From contig VHDF01000010.1 of NCBI GenBank assembly GCA_016871495.1, positions 1-64,000 on the forward strand: a stretch of DNA of 64,000 bases, written 5' to 3'. Shown piece after piece: positions 16,979 to 24,975 of this stretch. The notes under the pieces are model-generated. The model saw nothing but the letters and a program-made list of their open reading frames with translations. It was not told the origin of the DNA and did not search any database. Source of the stretch: Verrucomicrobiota bacterium (lineage in GTDB: Bacteria; Verrucomicrobiota; Verrucomicrobiia; Limisphaerales; VHDF01). The first letter of the stretch is position 1. Every line of letters starts with the position of its first letter. Position numbers and translations under genes: made by a program.

Positions 16979-17776
16979 ATGAATCGCATTGCGGGGCGTT
17001 TCGAGGCGCTCAAACAGCGGAAGCAAAAAGGATTGATCGTGTACATTGGGGCGGGCGATCCCCATTTAGCCGCCACCCGGGACTTGGCGTGGGGCTTTGA
17101 CGAGGCGGGGGTGGACGTGCTGGAGCTGGGTGTTCCCTTCAGCGATCCTCTCGCCGACGGCATTGTCAATCAACTGGCGGCGCAACGTGGGTTGTCCTCG
17201 GGTGCGACTCCACCCAAGGTTCTGGCGACCGTCGCGGAGATTCGACGGCGATCGCAGATCCCGATCGTGCTCTACATCTACTACAACCTGCTGCATCGGG
17301 TGGGATTGGAGAAGTTCATTCGCGACGCGGCCGCCGCGGGTGTGGACGGATTGCTGGTGCTGGATTTGCCGCCGGAGGAATCCGAAAATTACGAGACCTT
17401 GATGGAAACGCACGGACTCTGCCGGATTTATTTGGTCGCGCCGACGACTCCGGAGGAACGCATCAGTCTGATTGTGCGGCGGGCCACGGGATTCGTGTAT
17501 TATGTTTCCCGGGAAGGCGTCACCGGCATGAGGGACACCATTGCGGACACGATTCCGGCGAGGGCGGCGCTCATTCGCGCCCACACGGCGCTTCCGCTGG
17601 CGATTGGATTTGGGATTTCGAATCCTGATCAAGCGCGGCAGGTGGCGGCCTATGGGGATGCCATCGTGGTTGGGAGCGCGATTGTAAACCGCATTGCCGA
17701 GCTTGGCGATACGCCCGCATTGGTGCCCACGGTGGCGGGTTGGGTGCGCACCCTGGCCCAAGCCATCCGTGAATAA
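16979..17776 (+). CDS. trpA: tryptophan synthase alpha subunit
   Basis: Cytoplasmic enzyme cleaving indole-3-glycerol phosphate to indole and glyceraldehyde 3-phosphate, the penultimate step of tryptophan synthesis. The 265-residue TIM barrel contains YIGAGDPHLAAT, the catalytic Glu and Asp in VLELGVPFSDPLADG, GLLVLDLPPEE, the phosphate-binding IGFGISNPDQA and the final VVGSAIVNRI. ATG at 16979 is preferred; an in-frame TTG lies 30 bp upstream. No trpB or other trp genes are adjacent. The 12-bp gap to manC suggests cotranscription with that gene. Confidence 0.95.
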   Translation: MNRIAGRFEALKQRKQKGLIVYIGAGDPHLAATRDLAWGFDEAGVDVLELGVPFSDPLADGIVNQLAAQRGLSSGATPPKVLATVAEIRRRSQIPIVLYIYYNLLHRVGLEKFIRDAAAAGVDGLLVLDLPPEESENYETLMETHGLCRIYLVAPTTPEERISLIVRRATGFVYYVSREGVTGMRDTIADTIPARAALIRAHTALPLAIGFGISNPDQARQVAAYGDAIVVGSAIVNRIAELGDTPALVPTVAGWVRTLAQAIRE

Positions 17777-17788
17777 TCGATTTTGAAT

Positions 17789-18952
17789 ATGGCCACGAAG
17801 AAGTCATCCCAAAGTAAACGGGGCGCCGTCCCGTCGGCGACCGGGTCGAACCGCTTCGTCATCATCATGGCGGGCGGGCGCGGCGAGCGCTTTTGGCCTG
17901 TGAGCCGGGAGAAATCTCCCAAACAGTTGGTGAAGATGCTCGGGGAGGAGAGCTTGCTGCAACAGGCGGTCCGGCGGGTTCTGCCTTTGGTGCCGGAGAA
18001 GAACATTCTGGTGATCACCCAGGAAGCTCAAGTCGCCGAGACGAGGAAGCAGTTGCCGAAGATTCCCAAGGACAACATCGTCGCCGAGCCGGTGGGACGC
18101 GACACCTGCGCGGCGGTGACCTTGGGCGCGGCGATCGTGGGGGCGCGCTGCACGACGGCCGTTATGGCGGTCCTTCCGGCGGACCACGTCATCCCGGACG
18201 AAAAGGATTTTCAGAAGGTCCTGGCTGATTGTTTCGATTTGGCCGGCCGGGGCCAGGTGATCGTCACCATTGGAATCCCGCCCACGGAGCCGGCCACAGG
18301 TTATGGCTACATTCAGTTCGGAAATCCTTTACCCGCGCCGCATGGGGCCAAGCCCTACAAGACGCATTTTCACAAGGCCGAGCGGTTTGTGGAGAAACCG
18401 GTCTACGAGAAGGCGGTGGAGTATGTCCAGAGCGGCCAGTATCGCTGGAACGCGGGGATGTTTGTCTGGTCGTTTGTCACGATTACCGAGGGATTGGCGA
18501 AGCATCAACCGGAAATGGCGGAAGCCTGCCGCCGATGGTTCGCGGCGGCCTCCCAGGGCAAGCTGGCCAAAGTGCTGGCCAAGGAATATCCGGAGATCAA
18601 GCGGATCTCCATCGATTACGCGTTGATGGAGCGAGCGCAGAACGTGGTGGTGGCGGACGGTTCGTTTGGGTGGGACGACTTGGGCGCCTGGAACGCGCTG
18701 TCCCGCCACCTGAAGTCCGACGCGGAAGGAAACTGCGCCCAAGCGGATTTTCTGCATGTGGACGCGGCCCGCAATTTGGTCATCGATGCCCGGACTTCGA
18801 AGCGCGGGCCCATCGCCTTGGTGGGTTTGCGGGACGCGATCGTGGTGCAGACGGACGACGCGTTGCTGGTGATGCACAAATCCCAGGCGCAAAAAGTGAA
18901 GGAGCTTGTGAAGCGGTTGGGGGAGGACCCCAAACGGAAGCATTTGCTTTAG
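17789..18952 (+). CDS. manC: mannose-1-phosphate guanylyltransferase
   Basis: Forms GDP-mannose from mannose 1-phosphate and GTP for polysaccharide synthesis. The 387-residue protein has the nucleotidyltransferase signature MAGGRGERFWPVSREKSPKQ near residue 28, LPADHVI, TGYGYIQFG, the active-site Lys in FVEKP, RWNAGMFVW and DGSFGWDDLGAWNAL. The C-terminal phosphomannose isomerase domain of the long (about 480-residue) form is absent, so this is the single-function type. ATG at 17789. It follows trpA by 12 bp; other polysaccharide genes are not adjacent. Confidence 0.93.
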   Translation: MATKKSSQSKRGAVPSATGSNRFVIIMAGGRGERFWPVSREKSPKQLVKMLGEESLLQQAVRRVLPLVPEKNILVITQEAQVAETRKQLPKIPKDNIVAEPVGRDTCAAVTLGAAIVGARCTTAVMAVLPADHVIPDEKDFQKVLADCFDLAGRGQVIVTIGIPPTEPATGYGYIQFGNPLPAPHGAKPYKTHFHKAERFVEKPVYEKAVEYVQSGQYRWNAGMFVWSFVTITEGLAKHQPEMAEACRRWFAAASQGKLAKVLAKEYPEIKRISIDYALMERAQNVVVADGSFGWDDLGAWNALSRHLKSDAEGNCAQADFLHVDAARNLVIDARTSKRGPIALVGLRDAIVVQTDDALLVMHKSQAQKVKELVKRLGEDPKRKHLL

Positions 18953-19232
18953 GAAAGGAGATATTTGTGGCCTGCCCGGCTGCCCTCAATTGAGGGTCGA
19001 TAGGTTCGAATCCCCGGCGCCAGGGCAGGAGGCGCCTCAGTTGGCAGTGGACGATTTCTAACCCCTCCCGCGCAGATGTCTTGGTTGAAGGCAAGACCGA
19101 GGACACGTGGACAGCCTGAGGAAAAGGATCGTCGTCAAACCTGATCCGGAGATAGGGGCCGATGTCCGTATTATCGGGCTGAGGTTAAGTTCGAAGGTCA
19201 CGGTTTCTCCACTTTGCCGAACCCTGAAGGTC
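18953..19232 (+). other. intergenic region with palindromes before the pilin cluster
   Basis: Contains the perfect palindrome CCCTCAATTGAGGG (18983-18996) inside a wider inverted pair CCTGCCC (18971-18977) / GGGCAGG (19023-19029). A T-loop-like GGTTCGAATCCC is nearby, but no tRNA fold can be completed around it. No open frame is convincing. It may end the trpA-manC transcript, although no U-tract follows the palindrome. Confidence 0.4.
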
Positions 19233-19250
19233 TTGGCACGAGGGTTGCGA
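19233..19250 (+). promoter_or_regulatory. sigma-54 (RpoN) promoter candidate
   Basis: TTGGCACG, four bases, then TTGC. The invariant GG (-24) and GC (-12) are separated by exactly 10 bp, matching the consensus TGGCACG-N4-TTGC almost completely. It lies immediately upstream of the first pilin-like gene, with predicted transcription start close to 19260. Major pilin genes are RpoN-dependent in several phyla. The very short or absent leader that follows is the odd point. Confidence 0.7.
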
Positions 19251-19259
19251 CAGTGGGAG

Positions 19260-19739
19260 ATGAGAAAGATGAAAATCTATCAGCATCCCGGAAGTCATCG
19301 AAAAGCAAGAGGGGGCTTTTCCATCGTGGAAGCCCTGACCGCGGTGAGCATTATTGGAGTGACGTTCACTTCGCTCTACACGGGACTCGCCAGCGGGTTT
19401 GCGGTGATTCAGTTGGCGCGCGAAAACCTTCGTGCGACGCAAATTCTTCAAAAGAAGTTCGAGACCTTGCGTCTCTACACGTGGGAGCAAATCAACTCAA
19501 ACGGTTTCATTCCGACCAACTTCACCGCCTACTACTACCCGACGACAAACATCCACGAGTCACAGGGGATCACTTACACGGGAACGGTGTCGATCGCGAA
19601 TTCGGGGTGGTCTGAAAGTTATGCGACCAATCTCAAGATCGTTCAGGTGGAGGTGGAGTGGGATTCGGGTTCGCAGAGGCGAACCCGATCGATGGAGACG
19701 CTGGTCGGACGCAAGGGATTGCAAGCTTACGTGTATTGA
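19260..19739 (+). CDS. type IV pilin-like protein, PilV type
   Basis: Minor-pilin-like protein, about 159 residues. The prepilin site GGFSIVEALTAVSIIGVTF with +5 Glu is preceded by a basic leader of 15-18 residues. The rest is a small globular domain with a C-terminal GRKGLQAYVY. ATG at 19260 or 19269 (a GGGAG lies 10-15 bp before the latter). It is the first of three pilin-like genes that follow each other within 20 bp, behind the sigma-54 promoter. Minor pilins of the PilV/W/X kind prime pilus assembly in the inner membrane; which apparatus they serve cannot be told here. Confidence 0.8.
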   Translation: MRKMKIYQHPGSHRKARGGFSIVEALTAVSIIGVTFTSLYTGLASGFAVIQLARENLRATQILQKKFETLRLYTWEQINSNGFIPTNFTAYYYPTTNIHESQGITYTGTVSIANSGWSESYATNLKIVQVEVEWDSGSQRRTRSMETLVGRKGLQAYVY

Positions 19740-19752
19740 AAGGGAGTTTCCT

Positions 19753-20295
19753 ATGAGGATTGATCGAACGAAGACGACACGATCTGCCGCAGGCCTCTCG
19801 ATTGTTGAGATGCTGATCGGGCTGGGGATCGGAGGAATGGCCATGGTCGCGATGTGCGCCGCGACGTTTTACAGTGGTCGGAGTTTTGCGGCGCTTTCCA
19901 ACTATGCGGAATTGGACGGGGACAGCCGGAATGCCCTCGACACCTTGACCCGTGAGGTGAGGCAGGCCAACTACCTCAGTTCGGGCACGACGAACCGGCT
20001 GGAGTTTAACGATTCCGACGGCCAGCCCCTGGTGTATGAGTATTTCCCGCTCAGCAAGCAACTGTTGCGATCGAAGTCCGGCACCAGCACGGTGCTGCTT
20101 CGCGAATGCGATCATCTCAGTTTTAGCCTCTTCCAGCGCAATCCGGTCGGCGGAACCTACGACCAGTACCCTTCGGCGACCGCGACCAACGCCAAGGTGG
20201 TGCAAGTGACGTGGACTTGTTCCCGCAAAATTTTTGGCAGCACGGCGAACACGGAAAGCGTGCAGTCCGCCAAGATCGTGATTCGCAAACAGTAG
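19753..20295 (+). CDS. type IV pilin-like protein, PilW type
   Basis: Pilin-like protein of 180 residues. The prepilin motif is AGLSIVEMLIGLGIGGMAMVA with +5 Glu after a leader rich in Arg and Thr. The globular part resembles PilW-like minor pilins: LDTLTREVRQANYLSS, LVYEYFPLSKQLLR and LLRECDHLSFSLF. A good ribosome binding site (AAAGGGAG) precedes the ATG at 19753, 13 bp after the PilV-type gene. Probably assembled with its two neighbours at a pilus tip. Confidence 0.8.
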   Translation: MRIDRTKTTRSAAGLSIVEMLIGLGIGGMAMVAMCAATFYSGRSFAALSNYAELDGDSRNALDTLTREVRQANYLSSGTTNRLEFNDSDGQPLVYEYFPLSKQLLRSKSGTSTVLLRECDHLSFSLFQRNPVGGTYDQYPSATATNAKVVQVTWTCSRKIFGSTANTESVQSAKIVIRKQ

Positions 20296-20314
20296 ATTCA
20301 CTACCGAAAGCATT

Positions 20315-21058
20315 ATGAAAACGCGTCGATTCGCGCCCCAATCTGCCCAAGCTGGCGGAGCCCTGGTCTACACCCTGGTTTCCTCTGCGGTGCTTGGAGT
20401 TTCCATGGCCAGTTATCTCGGCCTGGTCTCCACTCAGAACCAGTCCGTCATGAGATCCATAGCATGGAACCATGCCGTTGGAGTGCTTGAGGGAGGAGTT
20501 GAAGAGGCGCTGATGCATCTCAATCAAAACCACGCCAGCTCGCTCGCTTCACAGGGGTGGACCACTCAGTCCAGCCTTGATCTCGGCGTCACGAACTTGA
20601 CGGGCACTTTTTACGTGAAGGAGCGATCGCACGACGAGGTGCGTTATCGGGTCGCAATCTCATCCGGCAGTGCGCCAACCATCTATTCGCAAGGCTGGGT
20701 GCGGGTGCCTTCTTCGACCAACGAAGTGTTCCGTGTGGTGCGGGTCACGACCCTGAGCGACGGGATGTGGATGAAGGCGATGGTCGCGAAAGAGCAGATC
20801 GACATGAACGGCCAGAATGTGATGACCGACAGTTTCGATTCCTCGAATCCACTTTACAGCACCGGCGGGCAATACGATCCCCTCAAGGCTCGCGACAATG
20901 GTGACGTGGCGACGAATGGAGGGATCGAGGGGATTCTCACTGTCGGGAACGCCGATATCTACGGGCGCGCCAGCACCGGACCCGGAGGGACCGTGTCCCT
21001 CGGTCCCGGCGGCGGCATTGGCAGCCGAGCCTGGCGAACCTCGAATAATGGCGTTTAG
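20315..21058 (+). CDS. PilX-like protein, N-terminal part up to an in-frame amber codon
   Basis: Residues 1-247 of a longer protein. It starts 19 bp after the PilW-type gene and has a PilX-like hydrophobic N-terminus (GGALVYTLVSSAVLGVSMASYLG) with a small N-terminal domain. It continues into a surface-protein-like region (GDVATNGGIEGILTVGNADIYG, then GPGGTVSLGPGG). It ends at TAG 21056-21058 in the middle of what looks like a continuous domain: the same frame resumes as PGWPDDD then MNVQF and stays open for another 188 codons. Either a nonsense mutation or a sequence error; a truncated product could still be made. Confidence 0.75.
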   Translation: MKTRRFAPQSAQAGGALVYTLVSSAVLGVSMASYLGLVSTQNQSVMRSIAWNHAVGVLEGGVEEALMHLNQNHASSLASQGWTTQSSLDLGVTNLTGTFYVKERSHDEVRYRVAISSGSAPTIYSQGWVRVPSSTNEVFRVVRVTTLSDGMWMKAMVAKEQIDMNGQNVMTDSFDSSNPLYSTGGQYDPLKARDNGDVATNGGIEGILTVGNADIYGRASTGPGGTVSLGPGGGIGSRAWRTSNNGV

Positions 21059-21079
21059 CCGGGCTGGCCCGACGACGAT

Positions 21080-21646
21080 ATGAACGTGCAATTTCGGGAT
21101 GTGACGGCGCCTTATGCCAGCGGCTTGACCATGGCGCCGGCCACGGTGGGTGGAACCAATTACACCTATTATCTCAATGGGGGCGACTATTATCGCAGCG
21201 AACTCTCCCTGAATGGAACCAAGGTGATGCTGGTGACCAACCACTGCCGGCTTTACATTCCAGGCGATGTTGCTTTGACGGGCAACGCGTTGATCCGGAT
21301 CGCGCCGAACTCGAGTTTGAAGGTCTACGTGGGCGGTTCCGCCTCCTTCGGTGGCAATGGCATCATCAATCAGTCCGGCTGCGCCACCAATCTCTACTAT
21401 TACGGATTGCCTTCCAACACGAGCTTGTCGATCTCCGGCAACGGAGCCTTTATCGGCGCGATCTACGCTCCGAGCGCCGCCTTTGTCATGAATGGGGGTG
21501 GAAGCAGCAGCACCAACGATTTCATCGGCGCCAGTGTGTCGAAGACCGTTCGCATGAACGGACACTTCAACTTCCACTACGATGAATTGTTGGGGCGGGT
21601 AGGACCCTCCACGGGATTCGATGTCACGTCGTGGAACGAACTTTGA
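21080..21646 (+). CDS. PilX-like protein, C-terminal part downstream of the amber codon
   Basis: Same reading frame as 20315-21058, separated from it only by TAG 21056-21058 and seven sense codons. The sequence is rich in Gly, Asn, Ser and Tyr with a repetitive beta-solenoid look (LYIPGDVALTGNALIRIA, LKVYVGGSASFGGNG, LSISGNGAFIGAIYAPSA). This resembles the polymer-forming or adhesin-like C-terminal domain seen in pilus-associated surface proteins. No ribosome binding site was seen before the internal ATG at 21080, so independent translation is doubtful. It overlaps the convergent ceramidase-like gene by 23 bp. Confidence 0.7.
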   Translation: MNVQFRDVTAPYASGLTMAPATVGGTNYTYYLNGGDYYRSELSLNGTKVMLVTNHCRLYIPGDVALTGNALIRIAPNSSLKVYVGGSASFGGNGIINQSGCATNLYYYGLPSNTSLSISGNGAFIGAIYAPSAAFVMNGGGSSSTNDFIGASVSKTVRMNGHFNFHYDELLGRVGPSTGFDVTSWNEL

Positions 21647-23045
21647 GCCGCGATTCCTCTGCTTCCATCGCCCGGCGCATGGCTTCCAAGAGCGTGCTTT
21701 CGCTGTCAGGGTTGACCCAGCACCAATCGGTCAGATTCGAGTCCCCTTCCTCCCAATGTCGTCTCGTGGGGACGTAGCCGGTGGCGCCATCGCCGTAACC
21801 CGCCACGCAAACGAACCGGTCGGGACGCAAACGCTGGGCCGCGAGTTGAAACTCGACGTAGGTTTCCCCCGGGAGCAGCAGCAGCATGGCGGCTCCGAGG
21901 TCCAGGCAGGGCACCTGGATGGGCCGGCCCCGTTTCACGCGTTCTTGCCAGCTCAGGCCCATGGCGGCCAGACACTGCTGAAAGGGGGCGTGGCCGGGAC
22001 TCAGCTTGGCCTCAAGTTCCAGGCGTGAGAAACCGGTGCTATCGCGCGGCGTGAATGGCACCGGTTCGGTCCGCAATCGCCAGCGCGACACCGGATATCG
22101 CTCGGTCGTGTTCCAGGCGGCGCGCATTGCTTCTCCGAGCCGGTCGGCGAGTTTCGGGCGATTCTCTCGCGACCCGTCGTTGTATTTTCCAGCGGTGACA
22201 TTCCCGGAACACCCGGACGCGTAGAGTTGAAACACGGAGGGATTCTCGCGCTGGCGCCGTCGGCGTGCGAGGCCTGGAAAATCGGCTGAAACTTCCCCCT
22301 GCCCGTAATAACTCATGGGATGCACCGCGTAGAAACTCAAAGCCGCCAACGGCGTCTCGTCATCCCAGAAACTCAAGCAACGCAGCCACGGATCGATCAA
22401 TCCTTCCTCTGCTTGGATGGCAAACGCATTCCGAGTGGCGCTGGTCCGGTCGAATCGAACGGCGCCGTCGGGCATGGTGTAGCGTCGATTGGAGGCAAGT
22501 CGTTCCACCTTCGCGATTCCCGTGCCCACATGGCTGACGCGACGGCGTTGAGCCATGGCGCTGGACAGAACCGACGCGGTCTGCCGGACCGCTTGCTCGT
22601 GGAAAACGGGATCGCAGATCGAACCCGCCAGTCCACGCGATCGGAGGAGGGATTCGGCGGCGAGGTCCGCGATCGGAGCGTCGTGCTGATGGATGGTGGA
22701 GAGGAGGACTCGTTCGGGGGTTGTGCCGGCGGCCGAGGCCAGCCTTTGCTGCCAGAGCGTGTAGGCGTCGTTGCGGATTTCGCACCAATCGACCGAGACG
22801 AACACGACCGGTCTTCCGGAGCCGCACAGCACGATGCCACGGGCCTCGAGCGGATCCGCGACGGATTTCGAGACCCAAGCGCCGCCCATCATTCCATGGC
22901 CAAGCGGCACGGTGACTTCGGTTGAGAACGCCGCGAGGCTGAGGCCTCCCGACCGGCGGGCTACACAACCGGGAGCGGCGCCCAATCCGGCGGCTGCCAT
23001 GGCGGCCAGTGCCCTGCGACGAGAGATGCGGGGGGGCGAGCGCAT
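21624..23045 (-). CDS. neutral/alkaline ceramidase-like exported protein
   Basis: Exported protein of 473 residues. The N-terminus has a twin-arginine-like SRRRALAAMAAAGLG followed by APGC, so Tat export or lipidation is possible. The body resembles the N-terminal domain of neutral ceramidases: FSTEVTVPLGHGMMGG, VVFVSVDWCEIRN, LLSTIHQHDAP (metal-binding His pair), FYAVHPMSYYG, a GCSGNVTAGKYND segment and LLLPGETYVEFQLAAQ. Similar proteins in Verrucomicrobia and Planctomycetes lack a proven substrate. The stop overlaps the convergent pilin-like gene by 23 bp, and the SEL1 gene lies 3 bp upstream of the start. Confidence 0.82.
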   Translation of the reverse strand: MRSPPRISRRRALAAMAAAGLGAAPGCVARRSGGLSLAAFSTEVTVPLGHGMMGGAWVSKSVADPLEARGIVLCGSGRPVVFVSVDWCEIRNDAYTLWQQRLASAAGTTPERVLLSTIHQHDAPIADLAAESLLRSRGLAGSICDPVFHEQAVRQTASVLSSAMAQRRRVSHVGTGIAKVERLASNRRYTMPDGAVRFDRTSATRNAFAIQAEEGLIDPWLRCLSFWDDETPLAALSFYAVHPMSYYGQGEVSADFPGLARRRRQRENPSVFQLYASGCSGNVTAGKYNDGSRENRPKLADRLGEAMRAAWNTTERYPVSRWRLRTEPVPFTPRDSTGFSRLELEAKLSPGHAPFQQCLAAMGLSWQERVKRGRPIQVPCLDLGAAMLLLLPGETYVEFQLAAQRLRPDRFVCVAGYGDGATGYVPTRRHWEEGDSNLTDWCWVNPDSESTLLEAMRRAMEAEESRLKVRSTT

Positions 23046-23048
23046 CGG

Positions 23049-24191
23049 TCAAGGTGGGTTGGACGGGGAGGAGGGAGCCTCCGCGCGAGTGCTCCGGCGA
23101 TACGCTGAGACGCGCCGGACCCCTTCGGCCAGTTGGGCGGGAGTCATCGTGGCCACTGTTTCTTTGACGGCCGCTTCGGCGTCCTGATCGCCCTGTTGAG
23201 CGGCGAGCGAAAGCCAGAAATAGGCGCTGACCAAGTCTTGATCGATTCCATCGCCCTTGGCGAGCGCGGTGCCGAGATTGAAGCGGGCGCCGGGGTGGCC
23301 TTGATCCGCGGCGCGTCGGTACCATGTCAACGCCTCATTGCGGTTGGTTTCGCCGGCGCCGCCGTGAAAAAGGAGCACCCCGAGATTCACCTGAGATTTG
23401 ACATGTCCTCGATCGGCGGCCACTCGGAAGGCGCGAGCGGCGCCCGCCGGGTCCGGTTGGTTTCTGATTCCCCGCAGCCGGATGACTCCGAGTTGGTAGG
23501 CGGCCTCGGCGTGGCCTTGGGCGGATGCCTTTTCAAGCCATCCGGCGGCCTCCTCCAGCGGCGCTTCCCCCTGGGAGACGAGAAGAGCGCTGAGTTTGAA
23601 CTGAGCCTCGGCAAAGCCCTGTTCTGCAGACTGCCGCAACCAGCGGGTTGCCGCGGCTTGGTTGCTGGCCACCCCTGTCCCATGCAGGTAGAACACGCCG
23701 AGATTGTGTTGCGCCGCGGGGAGGCCAGCCTCGGCGCTCGCTTGAATTTGTTGCAGGGCGTTGCTGCGTTCGGTGGCCGAAGCCGACTTCAACATTCGCA
23801 TGGCCCGCAGAAAAGCGGCTTCCCGGTCCGCGATCCCGAGGGCCGGCGGCAGAGTGGAAACCGCGGCCGGCGGATCCGTGGGGAGCGCCGCGACAGGAGG
23901 GGGGGCAGCGGCTTTCGGCGGTGTGACTTCCACGATCGTGGGCGGTGCAGTTGTGACTGCGACGTTGGGATCGGGAGCGATCGGGATGGATGCGGGAGGA
24001 GGGACCGGGTTCGTCGAAGTGGCTAGGGATAGAGAATTCGACGTGTTCCGGGAGGTTGGCTTCGGGGGGGAGTCTGATTTGTCGGAGCAAGACACGGCCA
24101 GAAGGAGCAGCCCGCAAGCAGCGCCGGCGAGTCGCCGGCTGAGAGATTTGACCGGGCGCTCAGGCCCTGGCGTGGGCTTGCATGAAAGCAT
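23049..24191 (-). CDS. SEL1-repeat lipoprotein
   Basis: About 380 residues from the ATG at 24191 (a longer start at 24230 would overlap the methyltransferase gene further). A hydrophobic segment ends in LLLLAVSC, a plausible though imperfect lipobox, followed by a Pro/Ala/Thr-rich spacer. Then come at least five SEL1/TPR-like units, for example AAQHNLGVFYLHGTGV, AAYQLGVIRLRG, SQVNLGVLLFHGGAG and ARFNLGTALAKGDGI. SEL1 proteins are protein-protein scaffolds. It is part of a tightly packed minus-strand run. Partner unknown. Confidence 0.82.
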   Translation of the reverse strand: MLSCKPTPGPERPVKSLSRRLAGAACGLLLLAVSCSDKSDSPPKPTSRNTSNSLSLATSTNPVPPPASIPIAPDPNVAVTTAPPTIVEVTPPKAAAPPPVAALPTDPPAAVSTLPPALGIADREAAFLRAMRMLKSASATERSNALQQIQASAEAGLPAAQHNLGVFYLHGTGVASNQAAATRWLRQSAEQGFAEAQFKLSALLVSQGEAPLEEAAGWLEKASAQGHAEAAYQLGVIRLRGIRNQPDPAGAARAFRVAADRGHVKSQVNLGVLLFHGGAGETNRNEALTWYRRAADQGHPGARFNLGTALAKGDGIDQDLVSAYFWLSLAAQQGDQDAEAAVKETVATMTPAQLAEGVRRVSAYRRSTRAEAPSSPSNPP

Positions 24192-24975
24192 AGAAAAACA
24201 CTGAATCATCGATGCGAGCAAGGAAGTCAAATTCCTGGTGGAGCGCTTCGACTGTGGTCTGGGAAACGAGCTTCCGCTCCAGGAGTGGACGCGAAGCGCT
24301 GAGCAGAAGGTCTCTCCAGTACTGAAAGATTGCGGTGCGGGAGGCAGGATGGCGAGCGTCGAACAAGAGGGGGCGTGGTTCCACTTGGATGTCGGAGAAT
24401 CCGGCTTGCAGAAGGAGATGGCCGAGTTTCACCCCCACGCAGGGGTCGCCGCCGATCTCTTCCTGCAGTGTGTTATAGGCTTTCCAGTAGGCTTGCAGAT
24501 GGGGCTGGGTTGGATGAATGAAGAGTCCTGAGTTCCAAACCTCCGTGAGGATGACGGTTCCACCCGGGGCCAAAACCCTTCTGGTCTCCCGCAGCATGGC
24601 CAGAGGATCCGCGACGTGCTCCAGGACCCAAATGAACCAGGCGCCGTCGAAGTGTTGGTCCGGAAATTCGAGATGGCCGGCGTCCATCTGGACGAACTCG
24701 ACGCGGGTATGAAATGCGGGCCGGGCTGAGAAATAGGGCCGGGCGCGATTCAGCTGGGCGGGTTCGCGGTCGATGGCGGTGATCTTGAGTTCGGGATAAC
24801 GTTCCAGGAGGAGTTCGGTCTGGGCGCCGGTGCCGCAACCGACTTCGAGCAGTCTGCGCACGCCGTTCAAGCGGACGCGTTCGAAGACATAAGGAGCCAG
24901 AAATCGCGCTTGCTGCCAGAGCCGGTCTTGTTCGGCGGAATCGAATCCGTGGAGATACGGCGTGGACTCGCTCAT
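24160..24975 (-). CDS. class I SAM-dependent methyltransferase
   Basis: Cytoplasmic protein of 271 residues with the Rossmann SAM-binding motif LLEVGCGTGAQTELLLE, the acidic loop ITAIDREPAQL, VQMDAGHLEFPDQHFDGAW, the FIWVLEHVADPLAMLRE helix and LAPGGTVILTEVW. This is the Methyltransf_11/25 arrangement. The C-terminal third (DARHPASRTAIFQYWRDLLL and the remainder) is helical and may recognise the substrate, which is not identifiable. ATG at 24975 overlaps the stop of the PhoPQ-related gene by 4 bp, suggesting translational coupling. Confidence 0.87.
   Translation of the reverse strand: MSESTPYLHGFDSAEQDRLWQQARFLAPYVFERVRLNGVRRLLEVGCGTGAQTELLLERYPELKITAIDREPAQLNRARPYFSARPAFHTRVEFVQMDAGHLEFPDQHFDGAWFIWVLEHVADPLAMLRETRRVLAPGGTVILTEVWNSGLFIHPTQPHLQAYWKAYNTLQEEIGGDPCVGVKLGHLLLQAGFSDIQVEPRPLLFDARHPASRTAIFQYWRDLLLSASRPLLERKLVSQTTVEALHQEFDFLARIDDSVFFYAFMQAHARA

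Noticed and set aside
18953-19030. tRNA-like T-loop (GGTTCGAATCCC) near a palindrome
   Set aside because: The five bases on each side of the loop do not pair, and no acceptor, D or anticodon stem can be built around it.
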